This document shows, piece after piece, positions 7,287 to 13,889 of a DNA stretch of 13,994 bases. Source of the stretch: CAXDRM01 sp963991775 (lineage in GTDB: Bacteria > Pseudomonadota > Alphaproteobacteria > Rickettsiales > JABIRX01); contig CAXDRM010000030.1 in assembly GCA_963991775.1 (NCBI GenBank), forward strand, positions 1-13,994, read 5' to 3'. The notes beneath the pieces were generated by a model. That model did no database searches. It had not been told where the DNA came from and saw only the letters and a list, made by a program, of their open reading frames with translations. The stretch's first letter is position 1; every line of letters starts with the position of its first letter. The translations under genes were made by a program, and so were the position numbers.

Positions 7287-7315
7287 TTGTCTTGCGCTCA
7301 ATTTTATGTTATACT
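7287..7315 (+). promoter_or_regulatory. Promoter of the 262-aa protein gene, twin of the one at 109-137
   Basis: TTGTCT (7287-7292), a 17-base spacer and TATACT (7310-7315), with TG one base upstream of the -10. Positions 7291-7317 match 113-139 at 22 of 27 bases without gaps. CTTGC and the block AATTTTATGTTATA are identical, and all differences but one fall in a four-base variable patch. Confidence 0.65.
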
Positions 7316-7340
7316 GTAGCAAATATTAAAGGGGTAAAAA

Positions 7341-8129
7341 ATGTTTTTTCGAGAATATCAAAGTGAGAGTGAGAATTCTCAATTAGATGATGAATCAGAT
7401 GTTGAATCAGTAGCATCTAGCGTTTCTTCTTCAGCTGCTGAATTAGATAAAATATGGCAAGAAAAGGCTTTGGCAGATGAAAGGAGTTTCAAATTAAAAC
7501 AGATTGTTGGGTTCCTAGATGAGCTTAATCTAGAGCTTGTAAGGAATATTGCAGGGGATCAGATCAAGATGTACAAAGAGCGTATGATTAATGTTTTGGA
7601 TGATCCTGAATGTCACTATTCAGTAAGTATTTTTGATGATAGCGTATATGATAAACCATATTATTGTGCAAAATATATTTTAGAAAGATTGCAGGATGAT
7701 TTTGTTAAAGATTGGACGAAAAATTTTCCCGGGCACGAAAAGCAAGCGCTAGCATGTGCTGAAAATATATTGCACATTATCGGTTATGACGAGTTGACAA
7801 AGATAAAAGATCTATTGGGCGAATTAGAGTCATATATTGAGAAGCAAGAGTATGGTTCAACAGTAATAGACCAAACAAACTACAATAAGAAAATTTCAGC
7901 TGATGAAATAGCTAAAAATGTTACCTTTGAAGAAGTAGATTCATGTTCGGTAGCCAAGGTCATGCAAAATCATGTGGCGCAGCTTTTAAATACTACTCCG
8001 GCTATTAAGGAAAAAGGAAGAAATAATATTATAAGGGATAGAAGGCCTTCTATGGTAGATAGGGTTAGTAAATCTCACGATCCATTAGATAAATTAGCAA
8101 CTAAGGTAGGACAAATATCATTAGGTTAG
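7341..8129 (+). CDS. Uncharacterised 262-aa protein, possibly secreted
   Basis: No known family is recognised. The start is supported by AAAGGGG at 7328-7334, six bases before ATG, and by a good promoter. Residues 5-35 form an acidic, Ser-rich, probably disordered N-terminus (LDDESDVESVASSVSSSAAELD). Residues 36-170 look helical, with Cys at 91, 109 and 139 and the Tyr/Asp-rich piece SIFDDSVYDKPYYC. Residues 185-262 are basic and end in DKLATKVGQISLG. There is no signal peptide or membrane helix. Eight of ten arginines are AGA or AGG, as in the ankyrin gene. A Ser-rich acidic start and a basic C-terminus would fit a type IV-secreted effector, but that is only inference. It ends one base before folE, which is encoded on the other strand. 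Confidence 0.75.
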   Translation: MFFREYQSESENSQLDDESDVESVASSVSSSAAELDKIWQEKALADERSFKLKQIVGFLDELNLELVRNIAGDQIKMYKERMINVLDDPECHYSVSIFDDSVYDKPYYCAKYILERLQDDFVKDWTKNFPGHEKQALACAENILHIIGYDELTKIKDLLGELESYIEKQEYGSTVIDQTNYNKKISADEIAKNVTFEEVDSCSVAKVMQNHVAQLLNTTPAIKEKGRNNIIRDRRPSMVDRVSKSHDPLDKLATKVGQISLG

Positions 8130-8130
8130 A

Positions 8131-8703
8131 TTACAATTTAATCAAATTATAAAATTTATTAGTGAAGCTTTCATCATCTTTAAACACCCCAGTAAATGTA
8201 GTAGTTACTGTTGTAGTAAAAGGTTTATGAATGCCCCTAGTAGTCATGCATTGATGCTCGGCATCGATTATTATTGCAACGCCTTTTGGTTGTAATACTT
8301 CATTGATTGTATTAGCAATTTGCGCAGTCATAGTTTCTTGAGTTTGTAGACGTTTAGCGTAAACATCTAATAATCTGGCAATTTTACTAATTCCTACAAC
8401 TTTACTATCAGGTAAATAAGCAATATTTGCTACGCCAATTATCGGTACCATATGATGCTCGCAATGTGATTCAAAGCGCATATTTTTAAGTAAAACAATA
8501 TCATCATAGCCTTCTATTTCTGAAAAAGTTTTAGCTAGAATTTCTTTAGGATCTTCACTATAGCCAGAGAAAAACTCATCATAAGCATTAACAACACGCT
8601 TAGGTGTTTCGATTAATCCTTCACGCTCAGGGTCATCATTAGCCCAGGAAATAAGAGTTCTTACTGCTTGTTCTGCTTCTTGACGAGTTGGTCTGTTACT
8701 CAT
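8131..8703 (-). CDS. folE: GTP cyclohydrolase I (FolE type 1)
   Basis: FolE converts GTP to 7,8-dihydroneopterin triphosphate, the first step to folate and related pterins. The 190-aa protein has the family core. Zinc ligands Cys81 and His84 lie in ESHCEHHMVP (His83 is also conserved), and the third ligand Cys152 is in EHQCMTTRG. Between them are GISKIARLLDVYAKRLQTQE (104-123) and the start of the helical pair that lines the active site. ETPKRVVNAYDEFFSGY (32-48) is the conserved N-terminal helix. The length is slightly below the E. coli enzyme and nothing is missing. It stands alone on the minus strand with its own likely promoter. No Shine-Dalgarno sequence precedes the ATG; the leader ends in an A-rich run. 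No other folate genes are nearby. Confidence 0.96.
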   Translation of the reverse strand: MSNRPTRQEAEQAVRTLISWANDDPEREGLIETPKRVVNAYDEFFSGYSEDPKEILAKTFSEIEGYDDIVLLKNMRFESHCEHHMVPIIGVANIAYLPDSKVVGISKIARLLDVYAKRLQTQETMTAQIANTINEVLQPKGVAIIIDAEHQCMTTRGIHKPFTTTVTTTFTGVFKDDESFTNKFYNLIKL

Positions 8704-8730
8704 TTTTTTTAAATTTTGATTGGATGACCA

Positions 8731-8759
8731 AAAATAGTTTTAAAACTGTAAAAAAGCAA
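8731..8759 (-). promoter_or_regulatory. Likely folE promoter with overlapping palindrome
   Basis: Read on the minus strand, TTGCTT (8759-8754) and TATTTT (8736-8731) are 17 bases apart. The transcript would begin about 20 bases before the folE ATG. A perfect 12-base palindrome AGTTTTAAAACT (8736-8747) sits over the spacer and the edge of the -10 and could be an operator, though A+T-rich palindromes arise easily. The same 123-base gap must also hold the hisF promoter, for which no clear motif is seen. Confidence 0.4.
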
Positions 8760-8826
8760 CATTTATGCTTGTTGATGAATAAATTTTAATATAGATTCAG
8801 CACGATTTATTAATATTAAAATTGAG

Positions 8827-9588
8827 ATGTTAAAATTACGCATTATTCCTTGTTTAGATATTGCTGCAGGCCGTGTAGTTAAAGGAGTTAATTTTGTTGA
8901 TTTAAAAGATGCTGGTGATCCGGTAGAATTAGCTAAATTTTATAATGAACAAGGTGCAGATGAATTATGCTTTTTAGATATTACTGCAAGCCATGAAGAG
9001 CGCGAGACAATCTATGAGGTAGTAGAGCAGGTAGCCAGTGCTTGTCATATTCCGCTTACTGTTGGTGGTGGGGTAAGATCAGTTGCAGATATTAGAAAGT
9101 TGCTTAGATCAGGAGCTGATAAGGTTTCGATAAATAGTGCTGCTATTAAAAATCCACAATTAGTTAAAGAAGCTGCACTTGAATTTGGTAGTCAGTGCAT
9201 TGTAATAGCTATTGATGCTAAATATCATGACGCAAATCAGCAATATGAAATTTATACGCATGGAGGTCGCAAAGAAACTGGAATTAATGCTTTAGCTTGG
9301 GCACAAAAAATGACTGAATTAGGTGCTGGAGAATTATTAGTTACCTCGATGGATCGCGACGGAACTAAGCAAGGTTTTGATTCGCGTTTAAATAAAGCAA
9401 TAACTGATTTAGTCTCAGTGCCAGTAATTGCTTCAGGAGGTGTGGGAGAAATTGAGCATTTTGCTGAGGGGGTTACAGAAGGTGGGGTGCAGGCCTTACT
9501 TGCTGCTTCAGTATTTCATTTTGGTAAATATCATATTGCTGAAGTAAAAGAATATTTGCATGAAAAAGGGCTTGCCGTTAGAATTTAA
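8827..9588 (+). CDS. hisF: Imidazole glycerol phosphate synthase, cyclase subunit
   Basis: HisF uses ammonia from its partner HisH to turn PRFAR into imidazole glycerol phosphate and AICAR, the step linking histidine and purine synthesis. The 253-aa (beta-alpha)8 barrel is complete. Catalytic Asp11 lies in RIIPCLD and Asp130 in VIAIDAK. Phosphate-binding loops are VGGGVRS (79-85), the segment LLVTSMDRDGTKQGFD and VIASGGVGEIEHF. The length is standard. It begins the plus-strand unit hisF-hisE-hisC-alaS and diverges from folE. Its partner hisH and its usual neighbour hisA are not in the window, so they must lie elsewhere if the pathway works. Only a weak GAG precedes the ATG. Confidence 0.97.
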   Translation: MLKLRIIPCLDIAAGRVVKGVNFVDLKDAGDPVELAKFYNEQGADELCFLDITASHEERETIYEVVEQVASACHIPLTVGGGVRSVADIRKLLRSGADKVSINSAAIKNPQLVKEAALEFGSQCIVIAIDAKYHDANQQYEIYTHGGRKETGINALAWAQKMTELGAGELLVTSMDRDGTKQGFDSRLNKAITDLVSVPVIASGGVGEIEHFAEGVTEGGVQALLAASVFHFGKYHIAEVKEYLHEKGLAVRI

Positions 9589-9598
9589 AGTAAAAAAT

Positions 9599-9892
9599 AT
9601 GTCACAAGATTTTATCAAAACATTAGAGACAATAATCAAAGAGCGTAAAGATCTTGCAAGTGAAGAATCTTACATTGCGCGTTCTTATGCTAAAGGCTTC
9701 AATAAATTAACCCAAAAATTTGGTGAAGAAGCGGTAGAGGTGATTATTGCAGCACTTGCTGAAGATAAAACCAGATTAGTATCAGAAACTGCGGATTTAA
9801 TCTTTCATTTGCTGATGTTACTTGAAGCAAAAGATGTTAGCTTTGCTGATATTATTGCTGAATTAGAACAAAGAAATAAAACTCTAAAATAA
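9599..9892 (+). CDS. hisE: Phosphoribosyl-ATP pyrophosphatase
   Basis: HisE hydrolyses phosphoribosyl-ATP to phosphoribosyl-AMP and pyrophosphate, the second step of histidine synthesis. The 97-aa all-helical protein belongs to the MazG-like fold. SYIARSYAKGFNKLTQKFGEEAVEVIIAAL carries the metal-binding Glu residues (GEEAVE), and SETADLIFHLLMLLEAKDVSF supplies the second acidic helix (ETAD). It is a stand-alone HisE, not fused to HisI. ATG 9599 is chosen because it gives the usual MSQDFIKTLETIIKERK start; an in-frame ATG at 9560 would overlap hisF by 29 bases and add a non-conserved tail. It lies ten bases after hisF and shares one base with hisC (TAATG). Confidence 0.95.
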   Translation: MSQDFIKTLETIIKERKDLASEESYIARSYAKGFNKLTQKFGEEAVEVIIAALAEDKTRLVSETADLIFHLLMLLEAKDVSFADIIAELEQRNKTLK

Positions 9893-10971
9893 TGAGTGAG
9901 TGCCAACCTAAAACATCAATTTTAGCAATTAAGCCTTATAAGCCAGGTGAAAGTAAAATTTCTGGTTCAGGTGAGGTATTAAAGCTTTCTGCAAATGAAA
10001 ATCCATTAGGTTGCTCACCAGCCGTACAAAATTATAATTTTAATGCTACTGAATTTCAGCGTTATCCAGATGGTGATTCTACAGAACTTAAGCAAAAATT
10101 AGCTAAGCAATTTTTGCTGAGGCCAGAGCAGCTAATTTGTGGTGCTGGTTCTGATGAAATTTTCAATATGATCATGACAGCCTTTACTGATACTGGTGAT
10201 GAAATTATTCATACAGAGCATGGTTTCTTAATGTATAAGCTTTATGCTTTAGCAGCAGGTGCGGTACCTGTAGCAGTGCGTGAAACAAATCTTACTTGCG
10301 ATATTGAAAATATCTTAGCAGCAGTCACAGCAAAAACTAAAATTGTGTTTATTGCTAATCCGAATAATCCTACTGGTAGCTATATTTCAGCTGAGCAGTT
10401 AGAAGAATTACGACAAAAATTGCCAAGTAATATTTTATTGGTGATTGATGGTGCTTATGCAGAATATGTAGTTGAAACAGATTATGAATCAGGTATTAAT
10501 CTTGCTAAGAAATATACTAATGTTATTGCAACACGAACCTTTTCTAAAATATATGGTTTAGCAGCTTTGCGTGTTGGTTATGCTGTGGCAGATCCACAAA
10601 TTATTGATTATTTAAATCGGGTGCGCAGCCCATTTAATGTTAATAAATTAGGGCAAGAAATAGCAGAGCTTGCTATAGAGGATCAAGATTTTATTAAAGA
10701 ATCAAGAGAATTTAACCTTAAAGCTATTGCAGAATTTTCTGAGTTTTTTAGTAATCTTGGAGTTACCTATCAAGATACTGTAGCAAATTTTATTTTGATT
10801 AATTTAAAAACTGCGCAACAGGCTACAGAATTTTGTGACTTTTTAGCAAGGCATTCTATAATTGTGCGTCCAGTTGCTGCTTATGCTTTGCCAGAATGGG
10901 TAAGAATCTCTTTTGGTGATGCGGCAGCTAATAAAAAATTAAAGGAAGCGATTAGCAAATATTATGGCTAA
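9892..10971 (+). CDS. hisC: Histidinol-phosphate aminotransferase
   Basis: This PLP-dependent class II aminotransferase converts imidazole acetol phosphate and glutamate to histidinol phosphate. The 359-aa protein has the full fold-type I set: LSANENPLGCSP near the N-terminus, GAGSDEIF (84-91), NPNNPTG (156-162), Asp186 and Tyr189 in IDGAYAEY, the PLP lysine Lys219 in TRTFSKIYGLAALRVGY, and the substrate-binding Arg of ALPEWVRISFGD near the end. Some relatives also accept aromatic substrates, so a side role in Phe or Tyr synthesis is possible. The his context makes histidine the main assignment. Its start overlaps the hisE stop by one base and its end overlaps alaS by eight, indicating one polycistronic message. 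Confidence 0.95.
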   Translation: MSECQPKTSILAIKPYKPGESKISGSGEVLKLSANENPLGCSPAVQNYNFNATEFQRYPDGDSTELKQKLAKQFLLRPEQLICGAGSDEIFNMIMTAFTDTGDEIIHTEHGFLMYKLYALAAGAVPVAVRETNLTCDIENILAAVTAKTKIVFIANPNNPTGSYISAEQLEELRQKLPSNILLVIDGAYAEYVVETDYESGINLAKKYTNVIATRTFSKIYGLAALRVGYAVADPQIIDYLNRVRSPFNVNKLGQEIAELAIEDQDFIKESREFNLKAIAEFSEFFSNLGVTYQDTVANFILINLKTAQQATEFCDFLARHSIIVRPVAAYALPEWVRISFGDAAANKKLKEAISKYYG

Positions 10972-13597
10972 AAAATTATCAGAAATTAGAAGTGCATTTT
11001 TAGATTATTTTGCAGATAAGGATCATCAAATTTTACCTTCTGCGCCTTTAGTGCCTCAGGATGACCCTAGCTTAATGTTTGTTAATGCTGGTATGGTGCA
11101 ATTTAAAAATTATTTCACCGGTAAAGAACAGCCTAAATTTGCGCGTGTTGCCACTGCACAAAAATGTGTAAGAGCTGGTGGTAAGCATAATGACCTTGAG
11201 AATGTTGGCTATACTGCAAGACATCATACTTTCTTTGAAATGTTAGGTAATTTTTCTTTTGGAGATTATTTCAAAGAAGAAGCGATTTTATATGGCTATG
11301 AATTTGTCACTAAAATTTTGGGTCTGCCACAAGATAAATTAATTGTTACGGTTTTTCATGATGATGATGAGGCTTTTAATTTATGGCGCAAAATAGCTGG
11401 CTTCCCTGAAGATAAAATCAGAAGGATCAATAGTAGTGATAATTTTTGGTCAATGGGTGATACGGGGCCTTGTGGACCATGTTCAGAAATATTCTATGAT
11501 CATGGTGAGCAATTGCCTGGTTGTATACCTGGTACAGGTGATGAGGGTGATCGTTTTATTGAAATTTGGAATTTAGTTTTCATGCAATATGAGAAAAAAG
11601 CTGATGGTACTAGAATTGCTTTGCCTAAACCTGCTATTGATACAGGTATGGGTTTAGAGCGAGTTGCTGCAATTTTACAAGGTAAGCATAATAATTTTGA
11701 GGTGGATCTTTTTGCAGATCTAATCGCTAAAGCTGCCCAGCTTACTAATATAGAACAACAAAAATATCTTACTTCTTATCGCGTAATTGTTGATCATTTG
11801 CGCTCGATTAATTTTTTACTAGCAGATGGTGTACTACCAAGTAATGAAGGTAGAGGTTATGTGTTGCGCCGTATTATGCGTCGGGCAATGCGTCATATTC
11901 ACCATTTAGGTTATCAGGGCAATTTACTTAGTGAGCTTAGCCCTTATTTTATCTCACGCATGGGTAATCATTATAATGAATTACAAAGCGCACAAGAAAC
12001 TATCTTAAGTAATATTGCACGTGAAGAAGAACAATTTGGACGTACTTTAGATAAAGGTCTTAAAATTCTTGCTGAAGCTTTAGAAAAACAGCAGCCAGGA
12101 AAAATCTTTCCAGGAGATATAGTTTTTAAACTTTATGATACTTATGGTTTTCCGGTAGATTTAACGGCAGATATTTTACGTGAAAAAAATCTGCAAATAG
12201 ATGAGGCGCGTTTTGCTGAATTAATGCAAGAGCAAAAAAATCGTGGTAAAGAAAATTGGCAAGGTTCTGGTAGTGTTGCTGATCAAGAATTATGGTTCAA
12301 ACTCAATGAAAAAATAGGTGATACAGAATTTGTAGGTTATAGCTCAGCAAATAGACAAAGCAAAGTTAGCGCTCTTGTTAAAAATGGGCAGGAAGTAGCT
12401 GAGCTTAATATGGGTGATCAAGCGCAAATTATTTTAGCAGAAACTTGTTTTTATGCTGAATCAGGGGGGCAGATTGGTGATCAAGGTTTGCTTAAAAATG
12501 ACCGGGCTGAGTTTAAAGTTACTGATACTAAAAAACATGGTAATGGTTTAATTGTGCATTATGGTGAGCTAGTTTCTGGTGAGTTAAAATTAGCAGATCA
12601 AGTTCAGGCCAGTTTTGATCTAGAGCGTAGAAATCAAATTAAAGCTAATCATTCTGCAACTCATTTATTGCACAAAGCTTTGCAAAATATTTTAGGTAAG
12701 CATGTAAGTCAGCAAGGTTCATATGTTGCTGCTGATTTGTTGCGTTTTGATTTTAGTCATCATGAGGCTTTAACTTTAGAGCAAATTGCTCAGCTTGAAG
12801 AGCAAGTTAATCAAGTTATTCGCAATAACACAGAGGTAGTAACAGAATTAATGTCTCTGGCTGAGGCAAAAAAATCTGGGGCTCAAGCCTTGTTTGGTGA
12901 AAAATATGCTGAGCAGGTTAGGGTACTTACTATTGGTGAGTTGGAACAGCAAAAATATTCACAAGAATTATGTGGTGGTACACATGTAGAGCGTACTGGT
13001 GATATAGCTTTATTTAAGATTATTTCTGAATCATCCATTGCTTCTGGAGTTAGAAGAATTGAAGCTCTGACTGGTGAGGCTGCTTTTAATTATTTAAGTA
13101 GTAAGGCTAACATAATCAATGAGTTAGCCCAAGATTTTAAGGTAAAAGATCAGCAAATTATAGCAAGTGTTGCAGCTCTTAAAAATGATAGAAAACAGTT
13201 GGAAAAGCAAATTGCGCAGTTAAAACAGCAGCAGGCAGCTGCTCTTAGTGATGCAGATATTTATGCGCTTAAAGAGCAAAAAATTATCTTTAAAATTGCA
13301 GAAAATCTTGATGGTAAAAATGCACGTGAATTAGTAATGCAGCTTAAACAAAAAGCAGAATTTGCGGCGGTAATTTTACTAGCTCAAGATGGTGCTAAAA
13401 TATCAGTTATTGTTGCAAGTAAAGCTCCAGAAAATTTCAATGCGGTTGAGATTGTACAAAAATTAGTAGCAGAGCTTGGTGGCAAGGGGGGCGGAGGTAA
13501 GCCTGATTTTGCACAAGGCGGTGCGGCTGCACCTAGCAATCTTCCAGATAAAGATACTTTGTTAAAATTTTTATATAGTGAAATAGCTAGAGCATAG
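10964..13597 (+). CDS. alaS: Alanyl-tRNA synthetase
   Basis: AlaS charges tRNA-Ala and edits mischarged Ser and Gly. The 877-aa protein is full length. The class II catalytic domain (about 1-240) contains FVNAGMVQFKNYF, ARHHTFFEMLGNFSFGDYF and GMGLERVAAI (motif 3). The tRNA-recognition domain includes SNEGRGYVLRRIMRRAMRH. The editing domain has zinc-ligand candidates His563 and His567 (NHSATH) and Cys670 and His674 (CGGTH). A coiled stretch (about 730-760) leads to the C-Ala domain, with GGKGGGGKPDFAQGG near the end. It overlaps hisC by eight bases and has no own ribosome site, so it is coupled to the his genes. Its last codons and stop form the left arm of the palindromic element that follows. 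Confidence 0.97.
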   Translation: MAKKLSEIRSAFLDYFADKDHQILPSAPLVPQDDPSLMFVNAGMVQFKNYFTGKEQPKFARVATAQKCVRAGGKHNDLENVGYTARHHTFFEMLGNFSFGDYFKEEAILYGYEFVTKILGLPQDKLIVTVFHDDDEAFNLWRKIAGFPEDKIRRINSSDNFWSMGDTGPCGPCSEIFYDHGEQLPGCIPGTGDEGDRFIEIWNLVFMQYEKKADGTRIALPKPAIDTGMGLERVAAILQGKHNNFEVDLFADLIAKAAQLTNIEQQKYLTSYRVIVDHLRSINFLLADGVLPSNEGRGYVLRRIMRRAMRHIHHLGYQGNLLSELSPYFISRMGNHYNELQSAQETILSNIAREEEQFGRTLDKGLKILAEALEKQQPGKIFPGDIVFKLYDTYGFPVDLTADILREKNLQIDEARFAELMQEQKNRGKENWQGSGSVADQELWFKLNEKIGDTEFVGYSSANRQSKVSALVKNGQEVAELNMGDQAQIILAETCFYAESGGQIGDQGLLKNDRAEFKVTDTKKHGNGLIVHYGELVSGELKLADQVQASFDLERRNQIKANHSATHLLHKALQNILGKHVSQQGSYVAADLLRFDFSHHEALTLEQIAQLEEQVNQVIRNNTEVVTELMSLAEAKKSGAQALFGEKYAEQVRVLTIGELEQQKYSQELCGGTHVERTGDIALFKIISESSIASGVRRIEALTGEAAFNYLSSKANIINELAQDFKVKDQQIIASVAALKNDRKQLEKQIAQLKQQQAAALSDADIYALKEQKIIFKIAENLDGKNARELVMQLKQKAEFAAVILLAQDGAKISVIVASKAPENFNAVEIVQKLVAELGGKGGGGKPDFAQGGAAAPSNLPDKDTLLKFLYSEIARA

Positions 13598-13689
13598 CTA
13601 TGCATCGCTGTCCGTTTTATAAATGATAAAATGATCATTTACAAATACTCCTGATGCGCGACGGCACAGCTATGCTCTGGCTATTTTAT
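13578..13689 (+). repeat. Palindromic structured element, copy A, overlapping the alaS end
   Basis: A nested inverted repeat. The outer stem 13578-13599 pairs with 13668-13689 over 22 base pairs, three of them G-U, and contains the perfect AGAGCATAGCT / AGCTATGCTCT. Inside follow an A/C mismatch, TGC/GCA (13601-13603 with 13664-13666), a small internal loop and TCGC/GCGA (13605-13608 with 13658-13661). The apical hairpin is TTT-A-TAAATGAT (13616-13627) with ATCATTTA-C-AAA (13634-13645) around an AAAATG loop. The unpaired 3' side, 13646-13657, reads TACTCCTGATGC. The left arm encodes the last residues and stop of alaS. A related copy lies about 200 bases downstream. A transcript could fold this way, and the element could act as the alaS terminator; function is unknown. 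Confidence 0.7.
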
Positions 13690-13784
13690 AAAGAGTCAGT
13701 AGATATATTTAATAGCTCAGTTAGTCTTAGACTTAGTATAAACACATTCTCAACTTACCTTGATGATAAATTTTCTAGTCTTAC

Positions 13785-13889
13785 AAAAGCTATGAATATA
13801 GCTCTGATTTGCTTGCGCTTTGTAATAGCGAAATGACTATTACAAATGCTCCTGATACGCAAATGCACAGCTACACTCTGCGCTTTTTT
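13785..13889 (+). repeat. Palindromic structured element, copy B
   Basis: Same architecture as copy A with different bases. The outer stem starts AAAAGC (13785-13790) with GCTTTT (13882-13887), then a degenerate part, then TAGCT/AGCTA (13799-13803 with 13869-13873). Next come a C/C mismatch, TG/CA, a one-base bulge and ATTTGC/GCAAAT (13807-13812 with 13859-13864). The apical stem is a perfect 10 bp: TTTGTAATAG (13819-13828) with CTATTACAAA (13837-13846), loop CGAAATGA. Unpaired TGCTCCTGATAC (13847-13858) matches copy A at 10 of 12 bases. GCACAGCTA is also kept. The lower stem has several mismatches, so this copy may be decaying or more compact. Confidence 0.65.
13785..13889 (+). terminator. 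Terminator-like end of copy B
   Basis: The 3' arm of copy B closes with GC pairing to the 5' arm and runs straight into TTTTTT at 13884-13889, the form of an intrinsic terminator with a large branched hairpin. Copy A ends similarly but with a broken run (GCTATTTTAT). If real, it ends transcripts coming from alaS or from a small RNA that starts between the copies. Confidence 0.4.

Noticed and set aside
13384..13638. 84-codon minus-strand ORF with AGGAG nine bases before its ATG
   Set aside because: It is almost wholly antisense to the conserved end of alaS. The Pro-rich stretch is the reverse of the Gly-rich AlaS tail, and the AGGAG is simply the complement of the conserved CTCCT of element A. 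In copy B the same position is followed by stops.
13706..13727. tRNA-like AGCTCAGTTAG between the palindromic copies
   Set aside because: It resembles a tRNA D-arm, but there is no matching GAGC, no T-arm TTCGA motif and no acceptor stem at the right distance.
13654..13836. 60-codon plus-strand ORF beginning in element A and ending in element B
   Set aside because: No ribosome site, start and stop fall in the two palindromes, composition is non-descript, and the corresponding frame is not kept between the two copies.
13578..13889. CRISPR array
   Set aside because: Only two copies, about 200 bases apart, diverged and over 100 bases long; there are no short identical repeats with regular spacers and no cas genes.
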